A DNA stretch of 64,000 nt. Origin: Aphrophora alni. Taxonomy: Eukaryota > Arthropoda > Insecta > Hemiptera > Aphrophoridae. Shown here in pieces: positions 51,531-62,178 of the stretch. Position 1 is the stretch's first letter. Each line of letters begins with the position of its first letter. The position numbers were made by a program, and so were the translations under genes. The notes beneath the pieces are model-generated. The model searched no databases and was not told the origin of the DNA. It saw nothing but the letters and a program-made list of their open reading frames with translations. The DNA lies in assembly GCA_963513935.1 (NCBI GenBank), contig OY740768.1, forward strand, positions 66,638,231-66,702,230, given 5' to 3'.

Positions 51531-53049
51531 TGGTTAGGTTAGGTTTTTAATTCAACTTTTATTAAACTTGGTATGAGGTCACATTTTAACTCCAAATTGT
51601 TGTGTAGCTGTCAAAAAAAACACAGTCATGATTTTTATTATATTTCTAAAATATAGTAAATCCCCAAAAATTCCGTTTCGGGAGGTATCAATAAAAACAC
51701 ACAAAAATGTCCCTGGAGATCTCATCCAAATTTGATCTACCGATTTTGTTCAAATGTGAAGATTACTTGTCTCTAAACCAGTGTACTAATTCTCCAATAA
51801 AAAAAGTACAGTTCAGGAATAAAATTGGAAATGAATGAAAATGAACCTGAATCGCTGTCATTAAAAACTCAATTTGGATCAAACAAGATTTATGCTTAAA
51901 AAGAGATTTTAGCACAAATTTAGTAAGCTTAGTCGTTATTTAAATATACATAAGTATCTTTTAAAATATCTGTTTATAAATTTTCAAAAATTTGAGAGTT
52001 TATACACACTCATCTCCTACTAGAAATACATGAACAAAAAATTAGTAATAAAGAACTTTTTTTTCTCAGGTATGAGTAGGATACAGACATTTTTGGACAG
52101 ATCTTTGTGCTGTATTATTTGTAGTTTGATGACTTTGTATCACGAAATATGTGCAATATTAATTTTCAATATCCGTAGCTTTGAATGAATAATCACACAA
52201 TGTATCTATCCTGAGATAAAAGCAAAAATATTATGCAAGAGCAGAATCTAACTACCCTGCTAATGATGTAAATAATTGAAGTAATTATTCTTCCTGCTTT
52301 CCGCTAGGATATCAGCTTCGAGGTAACTTGCAAGACTCTACTTTGTTCATTTTCATAAAGAAACATTGATGTATTTTTCCAGCTGATAAGTGAGTAAGCT
52401 ATCAACTAAACTCTACTGTGCTTGTAACCATAGATATGTTAGTAACATTAAGTTTTTATCTATACGACATTTTAGGTGGGGTTAAATTTTTAATATATAA
52501 ATAAATGCTTTAAGGCTACACTCACCTTTCACAATAATTGAAAAATAACTTCTGTTCCTCTTGAGTCCTTGGTCAATTTGCACCACACAACAATGAAACA
52601 ACACTAAAAAGTTACTGATAATGGTCGTCACATAAAACCTTTGTCAAAAAGGAAAAACATGAATCAAAACTGTCTAACAAATGGACTAATTTTGGAGTAA
52701 AAACAATCCTGAAGTAATTTTATGACACACATCATCTAAATAATCGGTCAAAGACTGTCTATAGTTAAACCCAAAAAGCTTGCCACCCTCTTCCAGCAAG
52801 AGATCATTTAAAAACATGTTAGGGTGATCTCTTTAATACTCAAGTCCTTTCTCAAAAATACATGTAATTGGTCTTACTGAAGTTAATTTACAGATTTATC
52901 TCATAAAAATATGTAAAGTAGCTTATAATATAAAGTAGTAGTTCCAGTATGAGATTATTTTAATTTTATTCAATAATGTCATGATTGTACTGTACTCTTA
53001 AGGTTACTGATTTTGTAACTGCTGGATGAAAAATAATAGCTTTTTTTAG
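51531..53049. other. Intergenic or intron upstream of the carboxylesterase exon
   Basis: AT-rich. A preceding carboxylesterase exon ending one base into a Gly codon would be expected upstream, but I could not find it. Confidence 0.5.
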
Positions 53050-53323
53050 GAGTTCCTTACCCTTTACCGCCAACTGAACAAAACAGATTTAAGAGCCTCA
53101 ACCTTTGGAAAATTGGGTTGCATTCGAGATGCAACAAAAAAAGTGCAAAATGTTTACAGCTTAAATATTTTAACAATAGAACATCTCCTGTGGTAGGTGA
53201 GGAAGAATGTCTTTATTTGAATATTTATACTCCTCCATTAACAAAAAACATATTACTTCCTGTTATAATTTTTATTCATGGTAGTCCCTTTATGAATGGT
53301 AATAATTTTGCTTTAAAGATCAG
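53050..53323 (+). CDS. Type-B carboxylesterase/cholinesterase-like exon (partial gene)
   Basis: Acceptor TTTTTTTAG, donor GTAACT. The exon starts two bases into a Gly codon and reads (G)VPYPLPPTEQNRFK, then GEEECLYLNIYTPP and LPVIIFIHGSPFMNG. The GIPYA.PP..RF motif, the EDCLYLNIY signature (here EEC) and the PV..FIHGG.F segment are in the right order and spacing for the N-terminal part of a type-B carboxylesterase. The oxyanion-hole HGGG motif is altered to HGSP, so the product may be non-catalytic or the gene decaying. No signal-peptide exon or Ser nucleophile (GESAG) exon was found in the window. The exon itself is open. Confidence 0.75.
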
Positions 53324-54825
53324 GTAACTGTTTTAAAGTTTAAAAAGAACATTTTATTTTTTAATGGAAATCCAAATCAAACAACAGGACCAGATATGTC
53401 AGCTGGTGGTGTCCATGACTAAGAATATTTTTCAACAAGGTCTATAAGTGGCAATACACTTTGTCCATGGGTGCTGAAACACCAAAACTTAAAGCTTGAC
53501 TATAATAACCATCATCAGTCAATTGTCATCTGATTCGTCACACCATATTACTGAAATTGTTCTGGTCATTCATTAATTGAAGAAATCAAATCTTAATTTA
53601 TGCCACGACTCTATGATCCATTTTTCCCTTAGGGTAAAAATGGTAATTTTTCTACCAGAAAAACAATTCTAAATGATTATCCTCATAATCTAATCAAGGA
53701 AGGAAACACTACTTACCATAGATCACAACTGAGTGTTTCAATGTAAGAATGGTATTTTTTTACTGTTACACTGGATACTGTTAAAAATCCAGTTGCTGTC
53801 TTTGCTGATAACAATGGATTATTGGAAAATTTTAATTTAATCTTCTTCAACTTCTAGAACATTATTATATATTTCCAAAACATAGACAAAGTAAGTAAAA
53901 ATTAAGAGCAAAACCCTATTTCAAATCAATCTGATAAACAATTTGGTAGTTCTGATGTGATGACGTTTTAAACAATGTTTATAAGTGATCCAATAAAAAG
54001 CAAAACTTTTTTTTATGTAGCAAAAAAACATTAAAATTTTTTGAACATTTTTTTTTAATGACATAATATAAGCAAAAAATAAAACAAAACATTTCATTAA
54101 AACACTTATTTTTTATTATTATTATTTGTCTAATTGACTCCAGACAAAAAAAAATAGTAATTTAAAATGTTGTTTTAAAAATTTTAAATTACTTAAAAGA
54201 AAATAATTCCAAAAAATAAAATGTTTGTAATGTGTGAATCATTCTTATGCACAAAAATAATACTGAGCTCACAGCATTTTGCTATGAAAAGAATCTAATT
54301 TCTGATATAGTTGAAAAATAATATTCAAATACCAATATTAAAATTGTTAGTCTTTTCAAACTTGATTATTGACACTTTTTCAGAAGGTAAAATGAAATCT
54401 TCAACAAAATGTTAAATTTTTTAGTGATCTCAATATTTATTTGAAAATAGTTGGCATCAAATCATTTTACAATTAATTACTTATGTAAAAAAAAAATAAA
54501 TAAATAATTAAAAAATGTTTAATTTGAATTCATCATTTTAAAACATTTTAAGTCGAATATCAAAACAGAAGGATATTTAAAATATTACTGATAAGGCTAT
54601 ATTTCCCAATGCAATGAAAAAACCAAGCTAGTACCAAAAATTTGTTCAAAGAGCCATGGGAATAAAGAATTGTATCAATATAAACAAAAAACAAAACAAA
54701 AATATATTTGTTTCATTTTGGATCTTCACCAGTATAGTATTGTATGAGTTTTTTCTATCTTTTTTTTAAATTTAAAAAATAGTAAATCTACTATTTTAAA
54801 TCTAAAAATATCTAGATTGTGGTAA
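53324..54825. other. Non-coding
   Basis: AT-rich. Near 53455-53530 and 54690-54750 there are faint traces of the CTGATGA...GAAA type on the minus strand, too decayed to call. Confidence 0.4.
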
Positions 54826-54959
54826 ATCTAGACCAATTATGGAAGAAATTAGTGAATATAATATGAAAATATATTTAATCTTAAAGACTGTTATCTAGAC
54901 CAATTATGGAAGAAATTAGTGAATATAATATGAAAATATATTTAATCTTAAAGACTGTA
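54826..54959 (+). repeat. Exact 67-bp tandem duplication
   Basis: ATCTAGACCAATTATGGAAG and the next 47 bases occur twice head to tail (54826-54892, 54893-54959), identical except the last base. A recent duplication or an assembly artefact. Confidence 0.95.
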
Positions 54960-54976
54960 GAGAGAATAAGTCTGGA

Positions 54977-55546
54977 CAGTGGCGGCTTACTCATAAGGAC
55001 TCTCGGACGCCGCCCCCCCCCCATGATAATATTATTTTAATAATGTAAATACCTAAATGTATTTAATTCTTTGGAGATAAATGAATTATGAATGCCGCTA
55101 TGGATTTCACCATCATTTGTAGCGGAAGTTTTACAAATATTTGACGAATATATTCTGGAGTTCGGACGGTGGCCAGAGCGTCCCAGTTTCATTGCATTTA
55201 GTCATATGGGGCAAGCAGCAGACAGAGCTGAGGGTGCCGTGACGTCATTTACACAGCGTGTAATGGGCTTCTAGGGCAGAGTCCGAAGCTGCGCGCGCAG
55301 ACATCAGTCAGTGAAGCCACCATAAATTAGATGTCCCGCATTACTAAAAAACTTGTTTTCGATGGGCAAAATAAGTTGGCGCAACTGTTCTAAATAGTGT
55401 CTCGCCACTCACACGAGTTGTCTGTTTATGTTTTTAAGTTTAACCCTTTGTGATTGTGAATGTTAAGTGAATGACAACATGCCTTCCCTTACGTGTATAA
55501 AATAAAACAGAGCCTTCCCATTGCCCTTAACCATCGGCCGCTACTA
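54977..55546. mobile_element. hAT-type non-autonomous element (570 bp) with 8-bp target duplication
   Basis: Begins CAGTGGCGGCTTA and ends with the inverse-type GGCCGCTACTA. AGTCTGGA flanks both ends exactly (54969-54976 and 55547-55554). There is a C run at 55013-55021. The interior holds a 60-codon frame without known domains. Length, TIR and 8-bp duplication fit hAT. Confidence 0.88.
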
Positions 55547-55844
55547 AGTCTGGATATCCGTCAATCATCTGTGTATGATTTTGTTCATAGGTAGGTCTGA
55601 AATAAAAAGTTATCAAAATGTTGAATGTAGTCTGTTAAAAAGCGAGAATAGGCCTATAAGATACTGAGAATTTGCTATACAAATGCCATTCAAATTGTAG
55701 AAATGAGTTCATAATGAATACATTCTTCTTTTTTTTAAACTACATTAAAAGTTATAATAATTCCTTTGTCAAATATGAAAGTTAATGACCTAAACAAAAC
55801 ACACAATAAAAGATATTATAATTTTTAATAAGAAGATATTTTGA

Positions 55845-55847
<3 letters not shown>

Positions 55848-55906
<59 letters not shown>
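55848..55906. repeat. (AT)n microsatellite
   Basis: A pure AT run of about 59 bases. Confidence 0.97.
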
Positions 55907-55910
<4 letters not shown>

Positions 55911-56940
55911 ATGAACTCAGACTTTGAATGCTTTCAAATAAATATAATTTAATTCATTTGATTAACTCCTATGTAAAACACTCAAATAAAAATATCGGAT
56001 TATTAAAACCTTTGTTAAAAGAAAAATAATTTTACAAAAAATAGTTTAACAATTTTATAATCCATTATAGAAACCAATTTTATTAGTGTGTTTATCCCTA
56101 GATCACTTTTAAATTAAATTATATTAAATTTTTCTCCCTCCACTAAAATTTAATATCTACTATAAATTGTTGATAATTTAACTCCTGTATCTCAAGATTT
56201 ATAGCCTAAATTTAAAAGTAATTAGCTGAAATTAACTGAAACATAAATTGAAACCAACAAATAAATTTTAGGTTCTAAAGAAAATAACTTGACTTTCACA
56301 ATAAATTCATCAAGATGATATTAAAAGGAAAAACCCCTCAGCATACCCAGAGATAACATACCTAAAATAAATTATAACTTATATTGATTACAGCTATTAT
56401 GAAATTTTGCATTATTTTCTATAAGGATTCTTCTTTTTATAGTTTAAAAAAAAACAACTTAAAATCAACAAGAACATAATAAACTTGTTTAATATAAAAT
56501 GTATAAATCAAAATATAGATTATCAAAGATTATTTGACTCAGGAATGTTAGAACATATTACATTTCTTAAAAAGAACATTTATTAAATATTTAAGAAGTG
56601 GACAAGTATAACAAATAACAAATATGTATAAAATTTATGTATTAGAAAAATAATTGCTAATTTTGTTTTCATTTTCTCAATCATAACATTATAATAAATG
56701 GTTTATCATAATACTAATATAACATTATACAATTAATGCTCATGTATTACTATTATCACAATAAAATAATACATAGAAACAATATAAGCGCTTAACCCTT
56801 TTAGTGCCAGAACCAAAATTTAACAAATGTCTGAAAATTGCCAGAGATTTTTACATTGGTATTGCTGAAAAATGCCAGACCGTTTTAAGCCATTTGGTAC
56901 CGTTTTACAAAAAGCTACATAAAAGTCCTAATTTTTTACA

Positions 56941-56942
<2 letters not shown>

Positions 56943-56988
<46 letters not shown>
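56943..56988. repeat. (TA)n microsatellite
   Basis: A pure TA run of about 46 bases. The Tyr-Ile repeat frame across it is not a gene. Confidence 0.97.
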
Positions 56989-56990
<2 letters not shown>

Positions 56991-57789
56991 AATATTGCTT
57001 AGAAGTAAATTTCCTACAATAAAATTATATGATATATATGCAATTGCCTTTTATTTAATTGTAAAATACTTCAAAAATTTATATATCATTCTACTCACCA
57101 ATATTTTCCAATTTCTTTTTAGTTTGTCATGAATAATCACACTTGAAAAAAATTCTTTGCTCATAACAATTAATTGATATCACAAGAAACAGTAACTATA
57201 AATGTTTACAAACACATTAAATTTTAGGATTTTCTACTAAAAAGAAACACTATTTTTTTAAGAAACACAAAATTTTCAGTTTTTAGCAAGCACATTCAAA
57301 ATAAAGTATCTGAATGTATTTTACTTAGACCTTAGCTTTATTTATTTTTTATTTTTTAATTAATAATATATACAAACTGTGTTTTAGTTTTTAAAATACA
57401 AGTTTTAATGACCTAAATTTTTCAGGCTTCTGTTCTGTTAGCACAAGTGGTGTGGTAAACATAGAGGATGAACATCTTTCTTACATTTGTTGCATTGAAA
57501 AGTGATTTTCCATATTTAAAGTTTTACCGCACAATGTAACAATAACATAAGGTAACACTCACATAAGATAATAATAACACAAGTTGGTAACAGTATTAAG
57601 TCTTAAACGAATTAGTAAGATCACACGCAACAAACATCAGTGCATGGAATAGTCTCGACTGAACAGCTGACGGAACAAATATAAAAGTGTATATTTTTCT
57701 GTAATCTACGTTTCTTGAAGAATATTTTGGTGTAATATTAATTAAAAATTACACAAATATATTCTTTGGAATTACAACAATAAATTAGT

Positions 57790-58160
57790 TTGGTAATATA
57801 CCAGGTGTTCCATAAAGGGTGCAAGCAGGTTGGTAATTTTGTAATATGGTAATTTGTAATGTATAATCTTTATAAAAGATACAAACAGTTTACCTTTACC
57901 TTTACAATAGATTCCTGAAAGTGATTTCCATTAACCTGGGTACAGGCTTATACACGTTTCATGATGTTTGGAGCCACACATCAAAATGTTAGTTTACTTA
58001 TTTTTTAAATTTCCCTTTCGATATTTGCCTTCAGGTCTTTAAAGTGTTCAGTGATTGTTTTGAAACTCTATACTTTTTAGATTTTTCCAAAGGTAAAAAT
58101 TGGGAGGAATGAGGTTAGGCCAGACCACAAATTTTCTAAATCAAATTCATCTTTGGAAAG
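57790..58160 (-). pseudogene. Tc1-mariner/IS630-like transposase relic 3 (C-terminal part)
   Basis: Minus strand: FKDLKANIEREI then KISKLTF and NGNHFQESI match the C-terminal segment (LK..I..EI..I......V..N...R...C....G.HF) following the SPDL motif in this transposase family. Stops are present. The Harbinger element begins about 60 bases to the right. Confidence 0.5.
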
Positions 58161-58219
58161 AGACATTACTGACACTACACAAAGGAATAAACAAATAAAC
58201 ACTTACAGGGAGACTAGTC

Positions 58220-60060
58220 AGTGAAGTGATTAAAACGTAGATATAGCTACTACTACTGTATTTTTAAGTTATAACTTCATTTTGAGTGATTAAAAAAGGT
58301 AGTTATAACTACCCCGTAATTGTATCTAAGTTTTTCCGGACTGGTAAATATAACTTCACTTTTAGTGTGATTAAAGTGGAGATACAACTACTCTCCTGTA
58401 GCTATATCTTCATTATATTGAAGTCATAGGATGGGAACACTACACTTTTTTTAGTTGTCACTAATATTACGATGGCGATTTTTATGAACGTACGAGAGAG
58501 AATAGCATTCAGTAAAAGAAGAGTTTTGAACAGGTGCAAGAAGTTGATGCGATTTCAATCTGAGAATATAGATTTTTTGACATCGGAATGCCTCCCACCT
58601 AGTGATGAAACACGAGGAAATGCACTTTCTCCTAGACAATGCATGGAGATATTTTTGCGTTATTGTGCAGATCCTAGTTTCCAGAGTGGAGTGGCAGAAG
58701 ATATAGGAGTGGATCGAACGACAGCGTGTTAAAACATTAAATACGTAATGGATTGTATTTTGGATAAAGCTCAGAACTGGATTCATTTTCCCAGCAACAA
58801 TTAATGAAATAATTGATGCAAAATGAATGTGGCGAACACGCTTTAATTTACCAACAGTCGTAGGTGCATTGGACTGCACGCACGTTGAAATAAAAAAACC
58901 ATCAATGTTTGGAGATGAGTTTGTAAATCGTAAGGGTTACGCCAGCATAAATGTTCAGGCAACATGTTATGCAGAAGAAAAAATTACAAGCATTTCTGCA
59001 GAATGACCAGGCTCTGTGCACGACGCAAGAATTTGGAGAAGAAGTCCTATCCGGAAAATAATTGCTCGATATGATGGCGCAGCTTGCTTGATTGGTGATT
59101 CCGGATACGGTATCTCCCCATGGTTAATCACACCATTCGAGCCACCTCAAAACGACATCAGCGTTGATTTAACTACACACATGCAAAAGAAAGAGTAATA
59201 ATAGAAAGTGTTCGGACAGCTCAAAAAAAGATTCCCAATACTTGGCAACTGTGTAAGAGTACCGTTAGAGAGAGTGCCAAAACTCATAGTCAGTTGTGCT
59301 GTGCTGCACAATGTTGCAAGACATCTCAATGACCCAGATTTTGATGGAGGTGTGGAGGATGAAGCATTTGTTGAGGAACACTTTGGCGAAGCGGCTAATG
59401 AGAACATAGCAACTTAGCTGCACAACTTTCAGGTACTTTATTAAAAACGGGGTTTTCAGCTTCACCCAGTAGTGACAAAAACATTTTTTCTCAGTCTGAA
59501 AGTTTTATCTTTTTATTTCCCGTTGCTTTTACATCGGACTTCTTTTTTATTTTTATTTCATGTTTTGTAACATTTTTGCCATTTGAGAAGGTGTCACAGG
59601 AGTCCCAGAATTTTTTAAATAATCCGCACATAAATTGTCCCAAGCAATTTTTTTTCTCACAAATAATTTTAGGAACTCTAGATTTCTGTAATTATACTGT
59701 GTTTTCTGAAAGGAGTTTTACAAATAACATTCTGTCCGCAATTTTTTTATCACAATCAACTTCATCTTCAGACGATGACATGATGCAATAAAACAACTCG
59801 TTAATAGACGCACTTGAAGCTCTGAGTATGGTGGAGACTGGAGAGCAGGAAGAAGGAGTGGGGGAAACAAGTTCAGACACGAAACGTACTTACAACTATA
59901 GTGTAGTTGTACCTACCCGTAGGTATATCTTTGGTTTTTCCGGATCGGGGTAGTTATATCTATGAAGTGTTAGCATTTGTTTAATCACTTCGATTGGGGA
60001 TAAAGCTATCACTACACCGTAGTGTCTACTAAGTAGTTGCTACGTTTTAATCACTTCACT
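58220..60060 (+). mobile_element. PIF/Harbinger element (1.84 kb) with inverted termini
   Basis: The left end AGTGAAGTGATTAAAACGTAG (58220-58240) is the exact inverse of 60040-60060. The subterminal regions on both sides are rich in GTAGTTATA/TATAACTAC-type motifs and share TTTTTCCGGA. It contains a broken Harbinger transposase. A clean 3-bp TWA target duplication was not found. Confidence 0.8.
58472..59417 (+). pseudogene. HARBI1-like (PIF/Harbinger) transposase, broken
   Basis: N terminus with ALSPRQCMEIFLRYCADPSF then GVAEDIGVDRTTA (helix-turn-helix). After a frameshift: [20 protein letters not shown] (first Asp), [19 protein letters not shown], a stop replacing Trp before PGSVHDARIWRRS, then LIGDSGYGISPWLITPF (second Asp). 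A further frameshift follows between the Glu of RVIIES and FGQLKKRFPILGNCV, and SCAVLHNVARHLND closes the domain. The reading order and all three DDE blocks of HARBI1 are recognisable. At least one stop and two or more frameshifts inactivate it. The second Harbinger gene (Myb/SANT) is not evident. Confidence 0.88.
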
Positions 60061-60064
60061 AAGT

Positions 60065-60829
60065 GTATAATTATAATAGTTAGGAACTAACAAGCTTGAA
60101 TACACTGTAGCCACCCACCACACATAAATTATGGCATAAAATATACTTATGCGTGTTCTGAACATGCAGGGTTGCGTTCTAATTGGAACACACAGTACTA
60201 CAATATACTATAATTTTAATGAATATGATAAGTTGTTCAGTCAGAACTTTAAAAGTAGAATCTTATTTTATATTTGTCACTTTGCCATAATTTTTAATTA
60301 ATAAAAAACTTAATCTATATGCTAATTATTCTGATTTCTGCCTTAGTGGTTTCTTCATTTTAGAATAAAGGTTATAAATTTTAAAAAAAAATTTTTTAAA
60401 CAGCTAAATTTATGTACTATTTTTATTTTATTTTCTATTAGAATTCACATATATTAACCAATAGTGGCGCAAATGTTACTTTTGGTATACTAATTAAAAC
60501 TACTGGTAAAATTTAAATAGTATTAATTAATCAGAAAGTTTTTACGTTCAGGTTAAAATTATTACAAAGTATGATAATTAATATTTGTAAGCTCTTATAA
60601 TAGGTGTTCATTTTGAAATGTAACTAAGACTAGTGAAAAGAATAAAAGATATTCATTTATTAGAACATTTCTTTACAGTTATTGTGATATACATATTTAA
60701 CCTAAAAAATAAGAATAGGCCTATTGCTTTTAACAATGAAAAAACTTTTAAAGTAAATGTTCAAAATCACCTTCATTTTCATGATTACAAATATACTATC
60801 GAAGAGTAAATGTAATTGCGTATTTTTAA
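60065..60829. other. Non-coding
   Basis: AT-rich sequence between the Harbinger element and relic 4; nothing recognised. Confidence 0.5.
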
Positions 60830-61640
60830 CTATTCTTCCAAGTAGCTACTCTACTTAGTACCAATTCATACTATGAAATAATCTACTAGAGACAGATCGG
60901 GAGATGTAATTACACAAAATTCTCTTCCAATAAGTCGTTCAGTAGGCCCATTGTTAAGTTATAAGTATGGCACGTTGCACTGTCTTGTTGAAATCACGAA
61001 AACCTTTCATCTTCCTCTAACATTGAAATGAATTGCATACAATATGTTGATAAAAGTTTTTGCAATGAGTACTTTTTTTTTAATGAAATAAAAATAGGGC
61101 CAATAATTTTCTGTTGAGAAATAGCGCACCACACACCAATTTATTGAGAATGCAGAGGCTGTTAATGGATGACTTGAGGATTTTCAGAGCTGCAGTAACA
61201 GCCAATTGTTGATATAGCCATTTAAATGGAACCATGCCTCACCTGTGTACAATGTTTTGTACAAAACTATTATGCTTTCTTAAGAGAAAACTGTTAAAAA
61301 AATACAGATTGGCAACATAATTAGTCGGAATTAACTTGTGTGACACATGAATTTTGATTGGTTTTAGAATAAGTAGCCGAGTGACTTTAGAAATACTACT
61401 AATAGACATTCATCTTTGTTATGATAATTTCCTTAAATACTTTTTTGAAAAACTTAGCAAACTTACCCTCATGTCTTTTATTACCTCATCATTTAAAACT
61501 GTGTGTCTGAAAATGTTGACAATCACACACAGGATCATCTTCTTTGAATTTGACTATAAAATGTTGAATGGATGTCTTGTTAGGACCATTCTTAATTAGA
61601 AATTGCCTTTGGTGCCTCTATCAAGCACAAAATAATTGAT
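60830..61640 (-). pseudogene. Tc1-mariner/IS630-like transposase relic 4
   Basis: Minus strand: TLYTGEAWFHLNGYINNCYC, SENPQVIH, IGVWCAISQQKIIGPIFI, FQQDSATCHTYNLTMGLL and, in another frame, SPDLSLVDYF near 60885. These are the family's three catalytic blocks in order, broken by several stops and frameshifts. Best preserved of the four relics. Confidence 0.7.
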
Positions 61641-61906
61641 CTTTTTTGAAATAATGCTTAAAATAAACACTCTTTGTTCAAAATCATTGTCTAGAATTTA
61701 CTAAATAAACTCTATTCACTAAATAAAAAAAATATAAAAAAACCATTAACATTACTCATTTGATAGATATTGACTTTTATAAAACTGACCTACTAACCTT
61801 TGAGTAGTTAGTACTGGCCTACTGTATTGCTCCTTATATAAATTTTGAGTTCTTAATTTCACACTTATCACAATGTTTTCTAACACAAATCATCATTAAT
61901 GTAATT

Positions 61907-62178
61907 TTAATAATTATAAGTTGTTCTCCGCTGTCTATAATTTGAATTGTTTTCATAATATGGACTACTACTAATCATATCATTAGAGGATTCATAATAA
62001 GCAACATAAATAGGAAGAAATTCATTATCATTGTACTTAACATAAACAAGTTCTTGCCGGTTTCTTTTACCAACTGTTGTATCAACATTCTCTGGTGGTA
62101 TCAGTAAGTCAGTACAATCATTTCCTATGTGAGTATTGTAAATAAGTACTTTAGTTATAATAAAAGCTCGTTGTGGAC
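61907..62178 (-). CDS. Last exon of a PARP-type ADP-ribosyltransferase-like gene
   Basis: On the minus strand an acceptor TTATTTCAG ends at 62179. The exon starts with two bases of a split codon and runs 89 codons to TAA at 61909-61907: PQRAFIITKVLIYNTHIGND, LLIPPENVDTTVG, LVYVKYNDNEFLPIYVAYYE. This matches the C-terminal part of PARP12/TIPARP-like catalytic domains (M..ARVLVG..T.G...PP....DT.V....FV.Y.DN..YPEYL..Y), with the NEF.P segment near the third catalytic-motif position. It is followed by a Ser/Asn/Tyr-rich tail. It has no ATG because it is an internal-to-terminal exon. The upstream exons with the HG..N and Tyr motifs should lie right of 62.2 kb and probably beyond the window. Confidence 0.7.

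Larger units (their letters stand above)
55555..57780. other. AT-rich intergenic with two long microsatellites
   Basis: No gene recognised. Contains (AT)n at 55848-55906 and (TA)n at 56943-56988. Confidence 0.6.

Noticed and set aside
53455..54750. Further CTGATGA/GAAA-like traces on the minus strand near 53.5 and 54.7 kb
   Set aside because: Core or GAAA is changed and helix II does not form, so these cannot be separated from chance in AT-rich DNA.
58451..58879. Long minus-strand frame opposite the Harbinger transposase
   Set aside because: It is antisense to the recognisable HARBI1-like reading frame and has no domain of its own.
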